Assembly: GCF_039595395.1 (NCBI RefSeq)
Contig: NZ_JBCNLP010000006.1
Span: 1,679,001 to 1,743,000, forward strand
Reading direction: 5' to 3'
Length of the DNA stretch: 64,000 nt
Origin: Novosphingobium sp.
Lineage (GTDB): Bacteria; Pseudomonadota; Alphaproteobacteria; Sphingomonadales; Sphingomonadaceae
This document shows positions 8,787 through 19,737 of this stretch, piece by piece. The notes beneath the pieces were generated by a model, which was given only the letters and a program-made list of their open reading frames with translations, was not told where the DNA came from and did not search any database. The position numbers were made by a program, and so were the translations under genes. Within the stretch, counting starts at the first letter, position 1; each line of letters starts with the position of its first letter.

Positions 8787-10940
8787 CTATTCCGCCCTTT
8801 CAAGCGCATGGTCGAGCGGGGGCATGTTGTGCCCCAGCAGGCGCAGCATATCGGCGGCGCATTCCACCACATTGCTGCCCGGCCCATAGATGCCCTGCAC
8901 CCCGGCATCGCGCAGCATATCGTAATCCTGCGGCGGGATAACACCGCCGGCCACGACCTTGATATCCGGGCGCCCCGCATCGCGCAGCAGGCGGATCAGT
9001 TCGGGGATCAGCGTCTTGTGCCCGGCGGCCAGCGAACTGGCCCCCACCGCGTCCACCTGATGCGCCAGAGCCAGATCGCAGGCTTCGGCAGGCGTCTGGA
9101 ACAGCGGCCCGCTGGTGACGTCGAAGCCCATATCGGCAAAGGCGCTGGCGATCACATTGGCGCCGCGATCATGCCCGTCCTGCCCCATCTTGGCGACCAG
9201 CAGGCGCGGCTTGCGCCCAAGGCGGCGACCGACAGCCTCGACACCATCCAGCACCTGTTGGTAGCGATTGTCTTGCGCATAGGCCGCGCCATAGACGCCC
9301 TTGACCGGCGTAGGCACGGTGCCATGGCGACCGAAGATGGCCTCCATCGCATCGCTGATCTCGCCCAAGGTGGCACGGTGGCGGGCGGCCTCCACGGCCA
9401 GTTCCAGCAGATTGCCGCTGCCTTTGGCTCCTTCGATCAGGGCCTTGAGCGCCGCCTGACAAGCCGCCTCGTCGCGCGCGGCCTTGGTGGCCTTGAGGCG
9501 GGCGATCTGGGCATCGCGCACAGCGTGGTTGTCCACCTCCAGCGTTTCGATGCGGTCTTCCTGCGCCAGCCGGTATTTGTTGACGCCGACGATGACATCC
9601 TCGCCCTTGTCGACGCGGGCCTGACGCGCGGCAGCGGCGGTCTCGATCATCGCCTTGGGCCAGCCGGCGGCGACGGCCTGCGCCATGCCGCCCTCGGCCT
9701 GCACCTTCTCGATGATGACCCATGCCTCATCGACCAAAGATTGTGTTAGCGATTCAATGTAATAGCTGCCGCCCAGCGGATCGACCACCTTGGTCATCCC
9801 GGTCTCTTCCTGCAGCACGATCTGGGTGTTGCGGGCGATGCGCGCCGAGAAATCCGTCGGCAGCGCGATGGCCTCGTCCAGCGCATTGGTGTGCAGGCTC
9901 TGCGTGCCGCCCAGCATGGCGGCCATGGCCTCCACCGTGGTGCGGATGACGTTGTTGTAGGGGTCCTGCTCCTGCAAGCTGACGCCGCTGGTCTGGCAAT
10001 GAGTGCGCAGCATCTTGCTGCGTTCGTCCTGAGCGCCAAGCTGCGTCATGGCGCGGTGCCACAGCACGCGGGCGGCGCGCAATTTGGCGATCTCCATGAA
10101 GAAGTTCATGCCGATGGCGAAAAAGAAGCTGAGGCGGCCGGCGAATTTGTCGATGTCCAGCCCGCTCGCCACGCCATAGCGCACATAGTCCATGCCATCG
10201 GCGATGGTGAAGGCCAGTTCCTGCACCTGCGTCGCCCCGGCTTCCTGCATATGGTAGCCGGAGATCGAGATGGAGTTGAATTTGGGCATCTCGCGGCTGG
10301 TGTAGCCGAAGATGTCGCTGATGATCCGCATGCTGGGTTCGGGCGGGTAGATATAGGTGTTGCGGACCATGAACTCCTTCAGAATGTCATTCTGAATGGT
10401 GCCGTCCAGCAGCTTGCGATCGACGCCCTGCTCCTCGCCCGCGACGATGAAGAAGGCCAGGATCGGGATCACCGCTCCGTTCATCGTCATCGAAACCGAC
10501 ATTTCGCCCAGCGGAATGCCGTCGAAGAGGATCTTCATATCCTCGACGCTGTCGATCGCCACGCCCGCCTTGCCGACATCGCCCACCACGCGGGGATGAT
10601 CGGAATCATAGCCGCGATGGGTGGCCAGATCGAAGGCCACCGAGAGGCCCTTTTGCCCCGCCGCCAGATTGCGACGGTAGAAGGCGTTGGATTCCTCGGC
10701 GGTGGAGAAGCCCGCATATTGCCGGATCGTCCAGGGGCGCCCTGCATACATGCTGGCGCGCACGCCGCGCGTGAAAGGCGCGAAACCGGGCAGGCCGGGG
10801 TCGGCGGTCACATCATCGGCGGTATAGAGCGGCTTGACGTCGATCCCTTCCGGCGTGTGCCAGGTCAGATCGCGGCCCTTGAGCTCCTTGGCGGAGAGCT
10901 TTTCCCAGTCCGCGATGCCCGGTTGTTCAGTGCTGCTCAC
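8787..10940 (-). CDS. scpA: Methylmalonyl-CoA mutase
   Basis: The single-chain 717-residue enzyme rearranges methylmalonyl-CoA to succinyl-CoA using adenosylcobalamin. The N-terminal barrel has RPWTIRQYAGFSTAEESN, FDLATHRGYDSDHPRV and SISGYHMQEAGA. The C-terminal B12-binding domain has DGHDRG (Asp588, His590 as lower axial ligand), then VGASSLAAGH and GGVIPPQDY. It overlaps the mce 3' end by 14 bp and is followed one base later by bioB, so all belong to one transcript. Confidence 0.97.
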   Translation of the reverse strand: MSSTEQPGIADWEKLSAKELKGRDLTWHTPEGIDVKPLYTADDVTADPGLPGFAPFTRGVRASMYAGRPWTIRQYAGFSTAEESNAFYRRNLAAGQKGLSVAFDLATHRGYDSDHPRVVGDVGKAGVAIDSVEDMKILFDGIPLGEMSVSMTMNGAVIPILAFFIVAGEEQGVDRKLLDGTIQNDILKEFMVRNTYIYPPEPSMRIISDIFGYTSREMPKFNSISISGYHMQEAGATQVQELAFTIADGMDYVRYGVASGLDIDKFAGRLSFFFAIGMNFFMEIAKLRAARVLWHRAMTQLGAQDERSKMLRTHCQTSGVSLQEQDPYNNVIRTTVEAMAAMLGGTQSLHTNALDEAIALPTDFSARIARNTQIVLQEETGMTKVVDPLGGSYYIESLTQSLVDEAWVIIEKVQAEGGMAQAVAAGWPKAMIETAAAARQARVDKGEDVIVGVNKYRLAQEDRIETLEVDNHAVRDAQIARLKATKAARDEAACQAALKALIEGAKGSGNLLELAVEAARHRATLGEISDAMEAIFGRHGTVPTPVKGVYGAAYAQDNRYQQVLDGVEAVGRRLGRKPRLLVAKMGQDGHDRGANVIASAFADMGFDVTSGPLFQTPAEACDLALAHQVDAVGASSLAAGHKTLIPELIRLLRDAGRPDIKVVAGGVIPPQDYDMLRDAGVQGIYGPGSNVVECAADMLRLLGHNMPPLDHALERAE

Positions 10941-11364
10941 GGGGTGTCTCCATGATTTCGGTCAGTTGGCCCAGCATGTCCTTGGGGTGCAGGAAGAAGA
11001 TCGGCGTGCCATGCGCACCGATCCGCGTGGGGCCAAGGATGCGCTTGCCCTGCCCTTCGAACCAGACGCGCGCGGCCTCGATATCCTCCACCTCATAGCA
11101 GAGGTGATGCTGCCCGCCTGCCGGGTTCTTGGCGATAAAGCCGGCGATGGGACTGTCTGCGCCCAAGGGCTCGATCAGTTCGATCTGCGTGCCAGCAGTG
11201 CCATCCTGCCCCGGCGTGTTGACGAAAGCCACCTTCACGCCCTGTTCGGGCATATCGAAAGGCTGCGTGATCAACTCGACACCCAGCACGTCGCGGTATT
11301 GGGCAATCGCGGCATGCATTGAGGGCACCGCCACGCCGACATGGTTCAGACGTCCCAGTTTCAT
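10927..11364 (-). CDS. mce: Methylmalonyl-CoA epimerase
   Basis: The 145-residue protein of the vicinal oxygen chelate fold interconverts (S)- and (R)-methylmalonyl-CoA between PCC and the mutase. Visible blocks are RLNHVGVAVP (metal His), TQIELIEPLG (Glu), GQHHLCYEVEDI (metal His) and IFFLHPKD near the end. I chose ATG 11364 (MKLGRLNHVG) because family members begin there; the longer in-frame start at 11400 adds an unconserved tail. Confidence 0.93.
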   Translation of the reverse strand: MKLGRLNHVGVAVPSMHAAIAQYRDVLGVELITQPFDMPEQGVKVAFVNTPGQDGTAGTQIELIEPLGADSPIAGFIAKNPAGGQHHLCYEVEDIEAARVWFEGQGKRILGPTRIGAHGTPIFFLHPKDMLGQLTEIMETPREQH

Positions 11365-11368
11365 GTCC

Positions 11369-11601
11369 TTACCTTCCAAGCCAGACCATTGTGGCGCCAT
11401 AGATGCACACTATCGCCATTGATCCATTCACAGCCATGACAAACCAGAAAATGAAGGGATTGGCTTCTCTGAACACCTGCGGAATACCGCGTGCCGAAGC
11501 CTCTCCTGTGCGCCACCCTCCAGCAAACTCCCGTCCAAAGAACAGCGCCATCACTGCAAGGGCAAAGACCAGCACCGATGGATGTGCGTTGAGCCAATCC
11601 C

Positions 11602-11605
<4 letters not shown>
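11369..11605 (-). CDS. Small two-helix membrane protein of unknown function in the propionate operon
   Basis: The product of about 78 residues (start MRDWLNAHPSVLVFALAVMA) has two predicted membrane helices: LVFALAVMALFFGREF and FIFWFVMAVNGSMAIVCIYG. I favour GTG 11605, which overlaps the pccB stop as GTGA; an in-frame GTG at 11632 would add nine residues. No strong ribosome site precedes either. It lies between pccB and mce with only 4 bp to mce, so it is co-transcribed. I do not recognise the family. Confidence 0.6.
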
Positions 11606-13128
<1,523 letters not shown>

Positions 13129-13192
13129 GCAAAGCTCTCCTGAGGTATTTTGCCCGTTTTCGCAGCCCTGTGCGGCTGTGTCCAATGCAATC

Positions 13193-13221
13193 TTGCTAAT
13201 TTGCAATGCACAGCTTAGCAA
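13193..13221. promoter_or_regulatory. Probable ScfR/RamB-type operator between pccB and scfR
   Basis: TTGCTAA (13193-13199) is mirrored by TTAGCAA (13215-13221), and TTTGCAA (13200-13206) lies between them. RamB/PrpR-family regulators are known to bind TTTGCAAA-like elements. The position, directly before scfR and about 65 bp before pccB, fits autoregulation plus control of the propionate operon. Confidence 0.5.
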
Positions 13222-13228
13222 ATCCGCC

Positions 13229-14647
13229 ATGGACACAGCCCCCGCCCAGCGCCGCCTCTATGCCGGCCCCTTCCTCAAGACCCTGCGAAGCGCCCATGGC
13301 TTGCGGCAGGCCGAGATGGCGGCGCAGCTTGCCATCAGCCCGCCCTATCTCTCGCAACTGGAAAGCGACAGCCGCCCGCTCACCCCGCGCCTCGCGGCAA
13401 GGCTGCGCGCGCTCTATCCGCGCGACTGGGCCGATATGGCCGCCGCCCCTCAGGAGCCGGTGATCGAGAGCCTGCTGGAAGCCACGCGCGACCCCGCGCT
13501 GCGCGAGGCCCTGCCGCAAGACCAGATCGAGCGCCTCGTCCAGCAGCATCCCGCCTTTGCCGCGCAATTCGCGCAGCTTTACCGGCTCTATCGCTCCAAC
13601 GCGCAACGGCTGGAGGCCGTGGACGAGGCTCTGGGCTCCGACATGCTGTCGGGCGGGCGTCTGCCCTGGGAGGAGGTGCGCGACTGGTTCAACCGCGCCG
13701 ACAATTACAATCACCTGATCGACACCGGCGCCGAGGCGATTGGCCTGAGCCTGTCGGATGGCGCCCCTTCGCCCGATACGGCGCGGCTGTCCGACTGGTT
13801 TACCGGGCGCGGCATCAGTCTGCGCTTCGATGCCACCTCGCTGATGCGCAGCTATGATGAGAGCGGCAAGCAACTGGTGCTCAATGCCAATCAGCCGCTG
13901 GAGAGCCTGCGTTTCCAGATGGCCTTCCAGATCTGTGCCATCGCCCTGGCGCGGGAGATCCGCGAGACGGTCGAGGCCTCCGGCCTCACCATGCAGACCG
14001 CGCGCCATCTGCTGACCGTGGGCCTCACCAATTATGCGGCGGGCGCGCTGTTGATGCCCTATCGCCGCTTTCGCGACGCGGCGCGGCGGTTGCGCCATGA
14101 CGTCGACCGGCTGCGCCAGATTTTCAGCGTCAGCTTCGAGCAGGCCTGCCACCGGCTCTCAACCCTGCAGCGCCCCCATGCGCGCGGTACGCCAGTGTTC
14201 TTCTGCAAGATCGATATGGGCGGCAACATCACCAAGCGCCACGCCGCCAATGGCCTGCAACTGGCGCGTTTTTCGGGTGCCTGCCCCTTGTGGATCGCGC
14301 ATGAGGCGGTGACGGTCCCCGAACGCATCCATCTGCAATTGGCCGATATGGCCGAGGGCGGGCGCTATGTCTTCCTGGCGCGCGGCCAGCTCAAACCCTC
14401 CGACAGTTTTTTCATGCCGCCGCGCCGCCATGCGCTGGTGCTGGGCTGGGAAGCGTCTCTGGCGGGGGACTTTGTCTATGCCGATACGCTGAATATGGCA
14501 TGCGAGGAAGCCTTCACCAAGATGGGGGTTTCCTGTCGCATCTGCCCGAGGATGGACTGCCATCAGCGGGCCTATCCCCCCAATGAGAAGAAGATCTCCA
14601 TCGATACGCGGCAGCGCGGAGCCATCCCCTACGATATCTGCGATTGA
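13229..14647 (+). CDS. Short-chain acyl-CoA responsive XRE-family regulator (ScfR/RamB/PrpR type)
   Basis: The 472-residue protein starts with an HTH domain (FLKTLRSAHGLRQAEMAAQL, AISPPYLSQLESDSRPLT). It is followed by an IrrE/DUF955-like region and the C-terminal DUF2083-type domain. The tail has CRICPRMDCHQRAYPP (Cys436, 439, 444), the cysteine cluster typical of this family; the Mycobacterium homologue PrpR is known to hold a [4Fe-4S] cluster. It most likely senses propionyl- or methylcitrate-linked CoA esters and controls the divergent pcc-mcm operon. ATG 13229 was chosen because homology begins there, although the frame is open back to 12731. Confidence 0.88.
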   Translation: MDTAPAQRRLYAGPFLKTLRSAHGLRQAEMAAQLAISPPYLSQLESDSRPLTPRLAARLRALYPRDWADMAAAPQEPVIESLLEATRDPALREALPQDQIERLVQQHPAFAAQFAQLYRLYRSNAQRLEAVDEALGSDMLSGGRLPWEEVRDWFNRADNYNHLIDTGAEAIGLSLSDGAPSPDTARLSDWFTGRGISLRFDATSLMRSYDESGKQLVLNANQPLESLRFQMAFQICAIALAREIRETVEASGLTMQTARHLLTVGLTNYAAGALLMPYRRFRDAARRLRHDVDRLRQIFSVSFEQACHRLSTLQRPHARGTPVFFCKIDMGGNITKRHAANGLQLARFSGACPLWIAHEAVTVPERIHLQLADMAEGGRYVFLARGQLKPSDSFFMPPRRHALVLGWEASLAGDFVYADTLNMACEEAFTKMGVSCRICPRMDCHQRAYPPNEKKISIDTRQRGAIPYDICD

Positions 14648-14685
14648 TGATCTGTTGACCCTAGCTTTCACCGGGACGCTACGGC

Positions 14686-16113
14686 TCAGGGTGAGTCATG
14701 GGTCCGGGCCAGGGTCGATGAGCGGTTCGAATAGGTGACATAGATCAAGGCAGCCGCCGCCAGCCACACCGCGAAGATGACAAAGGTATCGCGCGGCAAC
14801 TGGCTGATCAGGAACAGGCAGATTGCGACGCTGGCAACAGGAAGCACCGGATAGAGCGGCACGCCATAGCCGCGCACCAGATCGGGGCGTGCCCGCCGCA
14901 GGATGATAACCCCGGCCGACACCGCGCAGAAGGCCAGCAGCGTCCCCATGCTGGTGGCATTGACCAGCGCATCGAGCGGCACAAGAGCGGCGAGCAGCGC
15001 GACAAAGATCGAGACGATCCAGGTGTTCTCGCGCGGGACATGGCGCTTGGCATCGACCTTGTGAAACACTGAAGGCAGCAGGCCATCCTTGCTCATGGCA
15101 TAAAGGATGCGCGTCTGGCCGAAGATGCACATCAGCGTGACACTCATGATCGAGGCGACCGCTCCGGTCGACAGCACGATGGCGGGCCATTGGGCCCCGG
15201 TGACGTTATGCAGGATGACGGCAAGCCCGGCCTCCTGCCCGGCGAATTTGGTCCATGGCTGCGCGCCCACGGCGCTGATCGCGACCAGCATGTAGGTCAC
15301 GGTCACGATGGCAAGCGCGCCGATGATCGCCAGCGGCAGGGTGCGATGCGGATTTTCCACCTCTTCCCCGGCTGTCGCGATGGTGTCGATCCCCACATAG
15401 GAGAAGAAGATCGAGGAGGCCGCGGCCCCGATCCCGGCCATGCCTCTGGGCGCGAAAGGATGCAGATTGGCAGGATCGGCGTGCATCAGTGCGATGCCGA
15501 CAAACAGCGCCAGCACCATCAGCTTGGCCATCACCAGGATCGAATTGGTCTTCGCGGACTCGCTGGTGCCCTTGAGCAGCAGCACAAGACACAGGCCCAC
15601 CAGAATGACCGCCGGCAAATTGACGATGCCCCCGGCACCGGGCGGCTGCGCCAGCGCGTCGGGAATGTGCCAGCCGGTGGTCATCAGGAACAGCTCGTTG
15701 AGATACTGCCCCCAGCCCACGGCAACCGCCGAAGCCGCGACACCATATTCAAGCACCAGACAGGCGCCGATCAGGAAAGCGGGCAGTTCGCCCAGCGTGG
15801 CATAGGCGTAGGAATAGGAGCTTCCCGCCGCCGGCACGACCGAGGCGAGTTCGGCATAGCACAGCGCCGTCAGGGTGGCGGCGACGCCCGCGATCACGAA
15901 AGACAGGGTGACCGCAGGCCCCGCTTCGGGCACGGCGGTGGTCAGGGCCACGAAGATGCCGGTGCCGATCGTCGAGCCCACCCCGATCATGATGAGGTGG
16001 AACAGGCTGAGCGAGCGGGTCAGGCCCTGTCCGGTGTCCTGCTTTGCCTCGCCCGTGTAGCTGGCGATCGGTTTGCTCCGCACGAGCGAAGCCAGATAGG
16101 CGGGTAGTGCCAA
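14686..16113 (-). CDS. APC-superfamily amino acid permease
   Basis: About 475 residues with roughly twelve membrane helices. Helix 1 carries the APC glycine motif (IMIGVGSTIGTGIF). A conserved block GIDTIATAGEEVENPHRTLP lies near helix 6. It probably imports an amino acid or polyamine by proton symport; the substrate cannot be told. I favour TTG 16113, preceded by AAAGGA, which gives the usual family N-terminus (SLVRSKPIAS). The open frame begins at ATG 16245 and would add 44 unconserved residues. It stands alone, convergent with the ScfR gene. Confidence 0.85.
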   Translation of the reverse strand: MALPAYLASLVRSKPIASYTGEAKQDTGQGLTRSLSLFHLIMIGVGSTIGTGIFVALTTAVPEAGPAVTLSFVIAGVAATLTALCYAELASVVPAAGSSYSYAYATLGELPAFLIGACLVLEYGVAASAVAVGWGQYLNELFLMTTGWHIPDALAQPPGAGGIVNLPAVILVGLCLVLLLKGTSESAKTNSILVMAKLMVLALFVGIALMHADPANLHPFAPRGMAGIGAAASSIFFSYVGIDTIATAGEEVENPHRTLPLAIIGALAIVTVTYMLVAISAVGAQPWTKFAGQEAGLAVILHNVTGAQWPAIVLSTGAVASIMSVTLMCIFGQTRILYAMSKDGLLPSVFHKVDAKRHVPRENTWIVSIFVALLAALVPLDALVNATSMGTLLAFCAVSAGVIILRRARPDLVRGYGVPLYPVLPVASVAICLFLISQLPRDTFVIFAVWLAAAALIYVTYSNRSSTLARTHDSP

Positions 16114-16245
16114 CGCGATGATCCTTTGAGCCCGCCAACGCAGCGCTGGTTTGGGGGCCGGTGTTCGTTCGCCGGCCCGTAGCGCATGGTTGGCGGAAAG
16201 GACAGCCCGCTCGAATCCTCGATGGCGCAAGGTGATGGGCAGCAT

Positions 16246-16571
16246 CGGTTATGATGAGACGGCGCGCCGGGACAGGTCATGCAGCAGCTCGGGCGCAAGA
16301 CTGAAGATCGTCGATGCCCGACTCGACCGACGCTGAGAATATCGCGGCCACCGTCGGGCCATCTGCACAAAACAGCTGGTTAAATATTGTTTAAACCCGA
16401 CATCAGGTAACCTATTTAATTCTTAAATATTGAGAGATTTTCACCATTTAAGGCACTGCAACGCTTGACAGGCCCGATCTTACTTACACTAATGTCAGCA
16501 GTCGCTGACAAAGCGATCAGAAGCGATTGCCGCCTGGGGCACAACAGGCGGTAAAAAACAGGGACCTGATC
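16246..16571. promoter_or_regulatory. Promoter region of the 16572 TonB receptor with palindromic operator
   Basis: The gap becomes AT-rich from about 16375, with TAAATATTG repeated at 16381 and 16424. A sigma-70-like promoter is readable: TTGACA (16465-16470), 17 bp, ACTAAT (16488-16493). It is overlapped at its downstream end by TGTCAGC (16493-16499) and GCTGACA (16504-16510), a perfect 7-bp dyad with a 4-bp spacer. The dyad position fits a repressor operator. No regulator gene lies beside it. Confidence 0.5.
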
Positions 16572-19500
16572 ATGAGCGAACCCACACAAGGGGCGCATTG
16601 CGCCCGCTTCCACCTGTTGCTCGGCGTGGCACTCTGCAGCCTGATGCCAGCCGGCACCGCGCTGGCCCAAACAACCCAGCCCCCCGCCAACCAAACCGCG
16701 CCGGACGAGACCTCGGACAAGGCGGACGCCAACACCATCGTCGTGACCGGATCACGCATCGCCACCACGGTGATCACCGCGCAGCCGATCACGCGCGTCA
16801 CCGGCGACGATATCGCCAAGCGCGGCTTCACCAATCTGGGCATGGCGCTGCTCGACCAGCCCGCCTTCAGCTCGCCGGGCGCCGGTCCTGTGGGCTCCGC
16901 GTCAGGGTCGTTCGGCGCGGGCCAGACTTTCGCCAACCTCTATGACCTGGGTTCGCAGCGCACGCTGACGCTGGTCAATGGCAACCGTTTCGTCAGCCCC
17001 GCCAGCAGCTCGATCTTCGGGGCGGTCGCGGGTTCTCCGGTCGACCTCTCCCAGATTGCCCCCGCTCTGGTGGACCGGATCGAAGTGGTCTCGGTGGGCG
17101 GCGCGCCGATCTATGGTTCGGATGCCATCGCCGGTACGGTCAACGTCATTCTGAAGAAGAACTATCAGGGTTTTTCGGTCAGTGGCTCGCAGGGCATTTC
17201 CGGCAAGGGTGACGGACACGACTTCAACGCCTCGCTGCTGGCGGGCAAGAATTTCGCCGATGGGCGCGGCAACATCGCCGTCAGCGTCTTTTACGACCGC
17301 CAGGATGGCATGACCTATGCTGACCGCTCCAGCCAGATCGGCGGCACCAAGCCCTTCACCGGCACAGCGCTGCCGGGGAACGGCTACACGCATCAGCTCT
17401 TCTATGGCGGGCAGCACTACAACATCTTCACCAACACCGGCATACCGTTGTTTGCCGACGATATTCCGATCTACAAGGGGCAGCCCTATGCCGGGATCAC
17501 CAATGCGGCGGGGCAGGCGCTCACCTTCAACAATGCCGGGCAGTTGACGCCTTTCATCAATGGGCAATTGACGGGCAGCGGGCTGGTTCAGGCCGGGGGC
17601 AGCGGCTTCGCCATCGGCGACTATGACAATTTCCTCAATGACAGCGAACGTCTGCAAGGCACGCTGCTGGCCCATTACGACATCACCGACCATATCCGTT
17701 TCAACGGCGAGGTGTGGCTGGGCCGCAATTTTGCCACCAATGTCGCGGCGCAGCCCTATTACAACACGGCCCAGTTCAACAGCGCGGGCCAGCCCAACGG
17801 CAACCTGATCCTGAGCACCGCCAACCCCTATCTGAGCGCCGCCGACCGCCAGACCATCATCAACAGTCTGGCCGCCAATGGCTCGCCGACGGACACCTTC
17901 TATCTGACGCGCGCCAACACCGATCTTTCCTCCGGTTCCTATCGCACGCGCACCGATCTGCTGCGCTTCGTGGGCGGGCTGACCGGCGATTTCAATGCGG
18001 GCGAGCGCAAGTTCGGCTGGGATCTGACGGTCAATTACGGCCGCTCCACCAGCTCGACCGCCTCGCGTGAGCTGGTGAACCAGAATTTCTACAATGCGCT
18101 CAATGCCGTCTCCAACGCCAATGGCCAGATCACCTGCGCGCCCGGTTACACCAGCGCCAGCTATCCCACGATCAGCAGCACCTGCGCGCCGCTCAACATC
18201 TTCGGCCTCGGCAATGCCAGCCAGGCCGCGATCAATTACATCACCGCCAATGCCTATACCCATCAGGTCAATTCGCAGCTGGATGTGCAGGCCGATGTGA
18301 AGGGCGACCTCATCAAGCTGCCCGGCGGCTATCTGAAGGGCGTGGCAGGCTATGAATATCGCCGTGAGAGCGCGTTTTTCGATCCGGGCGCCTTCTTCAG
18401 GGGCGAATTGCAGAGCGATGGCAGCTACCTCGAATATGGCGGCTCGGTGCCGATCACCCCGGTCTCCGGCAAATTCCATACCAATGAGTTCTTCGGAGAG
18501 CTGAACGCGCCGGTGATCTCTCCGGACAATGAGGTGCCCTTCATCTCGAGCCTGGATCTCAATGCGGCGGTGCGTTACGTGAAGCACAGCCTGACGGGCG
18601 GCTTCACCTCCTACACGGGCGGTGGCACCTATGCCCCGGTCAAGGGCTTGACCATTCGCGGCAATTTCACGCGCTCCTTCCGCGCGCCGGCCATCACCGA
18701 ACTCTTCGCGCCGAACGGCTCGACCTTCGAACTGGCCAATGATCCCTGCGATCAGCGCTTCATCGCGCAGGGCAACAATCCCGCCGCGCGCGCGGCCAAT
18801 TGCGCCGCGGCCGGCGTCCCCGCGAATTTCACCTCCAGTGTGGTGGATGCCACCGCCAAGGGCACGACAGGCGGCAATCCGAACCTGCAGAATGAAACCG
18901 CCAACAGTTGGACGCTGGGCGGCGTGCTGCAGCCGCAGCAGCTTCGCGGCCTGCAAATCAGCGCCGACTATGTCAACATCGACATCCGCAACGAGATCGC
19001 CAGTCTGAGCCTGACCGATCTGATGTCGGCCTGTTACGATTCCTCGCTCTCCAGCCCCTTTTGCAGCACCTTCACGCGCAACAGCGCGAGTCAGGTGACC
19101 ACCTTCGCGGCGGGCAATTTCAACATCGGGCAGGAAACCTTCCGCGCGCTGCAGGGCAATCTGAAATACAATTTGCCGCTCGAAAGGCTGGGCCTCTCAG
19201 CCTCGGCGGGCGTGCTGGATCTCAACGTCAATTACCTGCATACCTTCCGGCATTACTACCGTGTCGGCACGGGCGATCTGCAGCAAAAGCTGGCCCTGTC
19301 GCAGAACCCGGCCAACACCTTCACCGCCACGGCGAATTACACGCGCAAATCCTTCAACTGGATGGTGCAGGCGATCTATTATGGCTCGTCGAAGGTCAAT
19401 CCCAACTCGCCCGATTCCGATTATCAATATCCCATCATCCATTCCTATGTGACCTTCAACAGCTCGATCGGCGTGGATGCCACCAAGAACATCAACTTCC

Positions 19501-19625
19501 GCTTCCTGGTGAACAATGTGTTCAACCGCGGCCTGCCCTTCCCCTACAGCGGGCTGGATTACGCACGCTATTACGACGCCATCATGGGCCGCTATTTCCG
19601 TGTGAACGCCACCGTCAAATTCTGA
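16572..19625 (+). CDS. TonB-dependent outer-membrane receptor
   Basis: The 1017-residue protein has a signal peptide ending in GTALAQ, then an extended N-terminal segment with NTIVVTGSRI, a plug domain (VDRIEVVSVGGAPIYGSDAI, GTVNVILKKN) and a 22-strand barrel. It ends in a C-terminal aromatic residue (FRVNATVKF). This class in sphingomonads imports diverse organic ligands, not only iron complexes; the substrate is unknown. ATG 16572 has AGGGA 7 bp upstream. It is monocistronic: a strong hairpin follows its stop. Confidence 0.92.
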   Translation: MSEPTQGAHCARFHLLLGVALCSLMPAGTALAQTTQPPANQTAPDETSDKADANTIVVTGSRIATTVITAQPITRVTGDDIAKRGFTNLGMALLDQPAFSSPGAGPVGSASGSFGAGQTFANLYDLGSQRTLTLVNGNRFVSPASSSIFGAVAGSPVDLSQIAPALVDRIEVVSVGGAPIYGSDAIAGTVNVILKKNYQGFSVSGSQGISGKGDGHDFNASLLAGKNFADGRGNIAVSVFYDRQDGMTYADRSSQIGGTKPFTGTALPGNGYTHQLFYGGQHYNIFTNTGIPLFADDIPIYKGQPYAGITNAAGQALTFNNAGQLTPFINGQLTGSGLVQAGGSGFAIGDYDNFLNDSERLQGTLLAHYDITDHIRFNGEVWLGRNFATNVAAQPYYNTAQFNSAGQPNGNLILSTANPYLSAADRQTIINSLAANGSPTDTFYLTRANTDLSSGSYRTRTDLLRFVGGLTGDFNAGERKFGWDLTVNYGRSTSSTASRELVNQNFYNALNAVSNANGQITCAPGYTSASYPTISSTCAPLNIFGLGNASQAAINYITANAYTHQVNSQLDVQADVKGDLIKLPGGYLKGVAGYEYRRESAFFDPGAFFRGELQSDGSYLEYGGSVPITPVSGKFHTNEFFGELNAPVISPDNEVPFISSLDLNAAVRYVKHSLTGGFTSYTGGGTYAPVKGLTIRGNFTRSFRAPAITELFAPNGSTFELANDPCDQRFIAQGNNPAARAANCAAAGVPANFTSSVVDATAKGTTGGNPNLQNETANSWTLGGVLQPQQLRGLQISADYVNIDIRNEIASLSLTDLMSACYDSSLSSPFCSTFTRNSASQVTTFAAGNFNIGQETFRALQGNLKYNLPLERLGLSASAGVLDLNVNYLHTFRHYYRVGTGDLQQKLALSQNPANTFTATANYTRKSFNWMVQAIYYGSSKVNPNSPDSDYQYPIIHSYVTFNSSIGVDATKNINFRFLVNNVFNRGLPFPYSGLDYARYYDAIMGRYFRVNATVKF

Positions 19626-19638
19626 CGACAACAAACCT

Positions 19639-19670
19639 GATCCCCGCAATTGGCGACGATTGCGGGGATC
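19639..19670 (+). terminator. Strong hairpin terminator after the TonB receptor gene
   Basis: GATCCCCGCAAT (19639-19650) pairs perfectly with ATTGCGGGGATC (19659-19670) across an 8-nt loop, 13 bp past the receptor stop. A short GTTGCGT follows rather than a long T-tract. Confidence 0.75.
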
Positions 19671-19737
19671 GTTGCGTCATCCGGACCGGCCATGCCCGCC
19701 CAACGCCGGGACCATTGGCCCTGATCCTCCCTAGCTC

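Noticed and set aside
14648..14685. Terminator between scfR and the APC permease
   Set aside because: ACCCT and AGGGT can pair, but the arms are only five bases with a long loop, so I do not call it.
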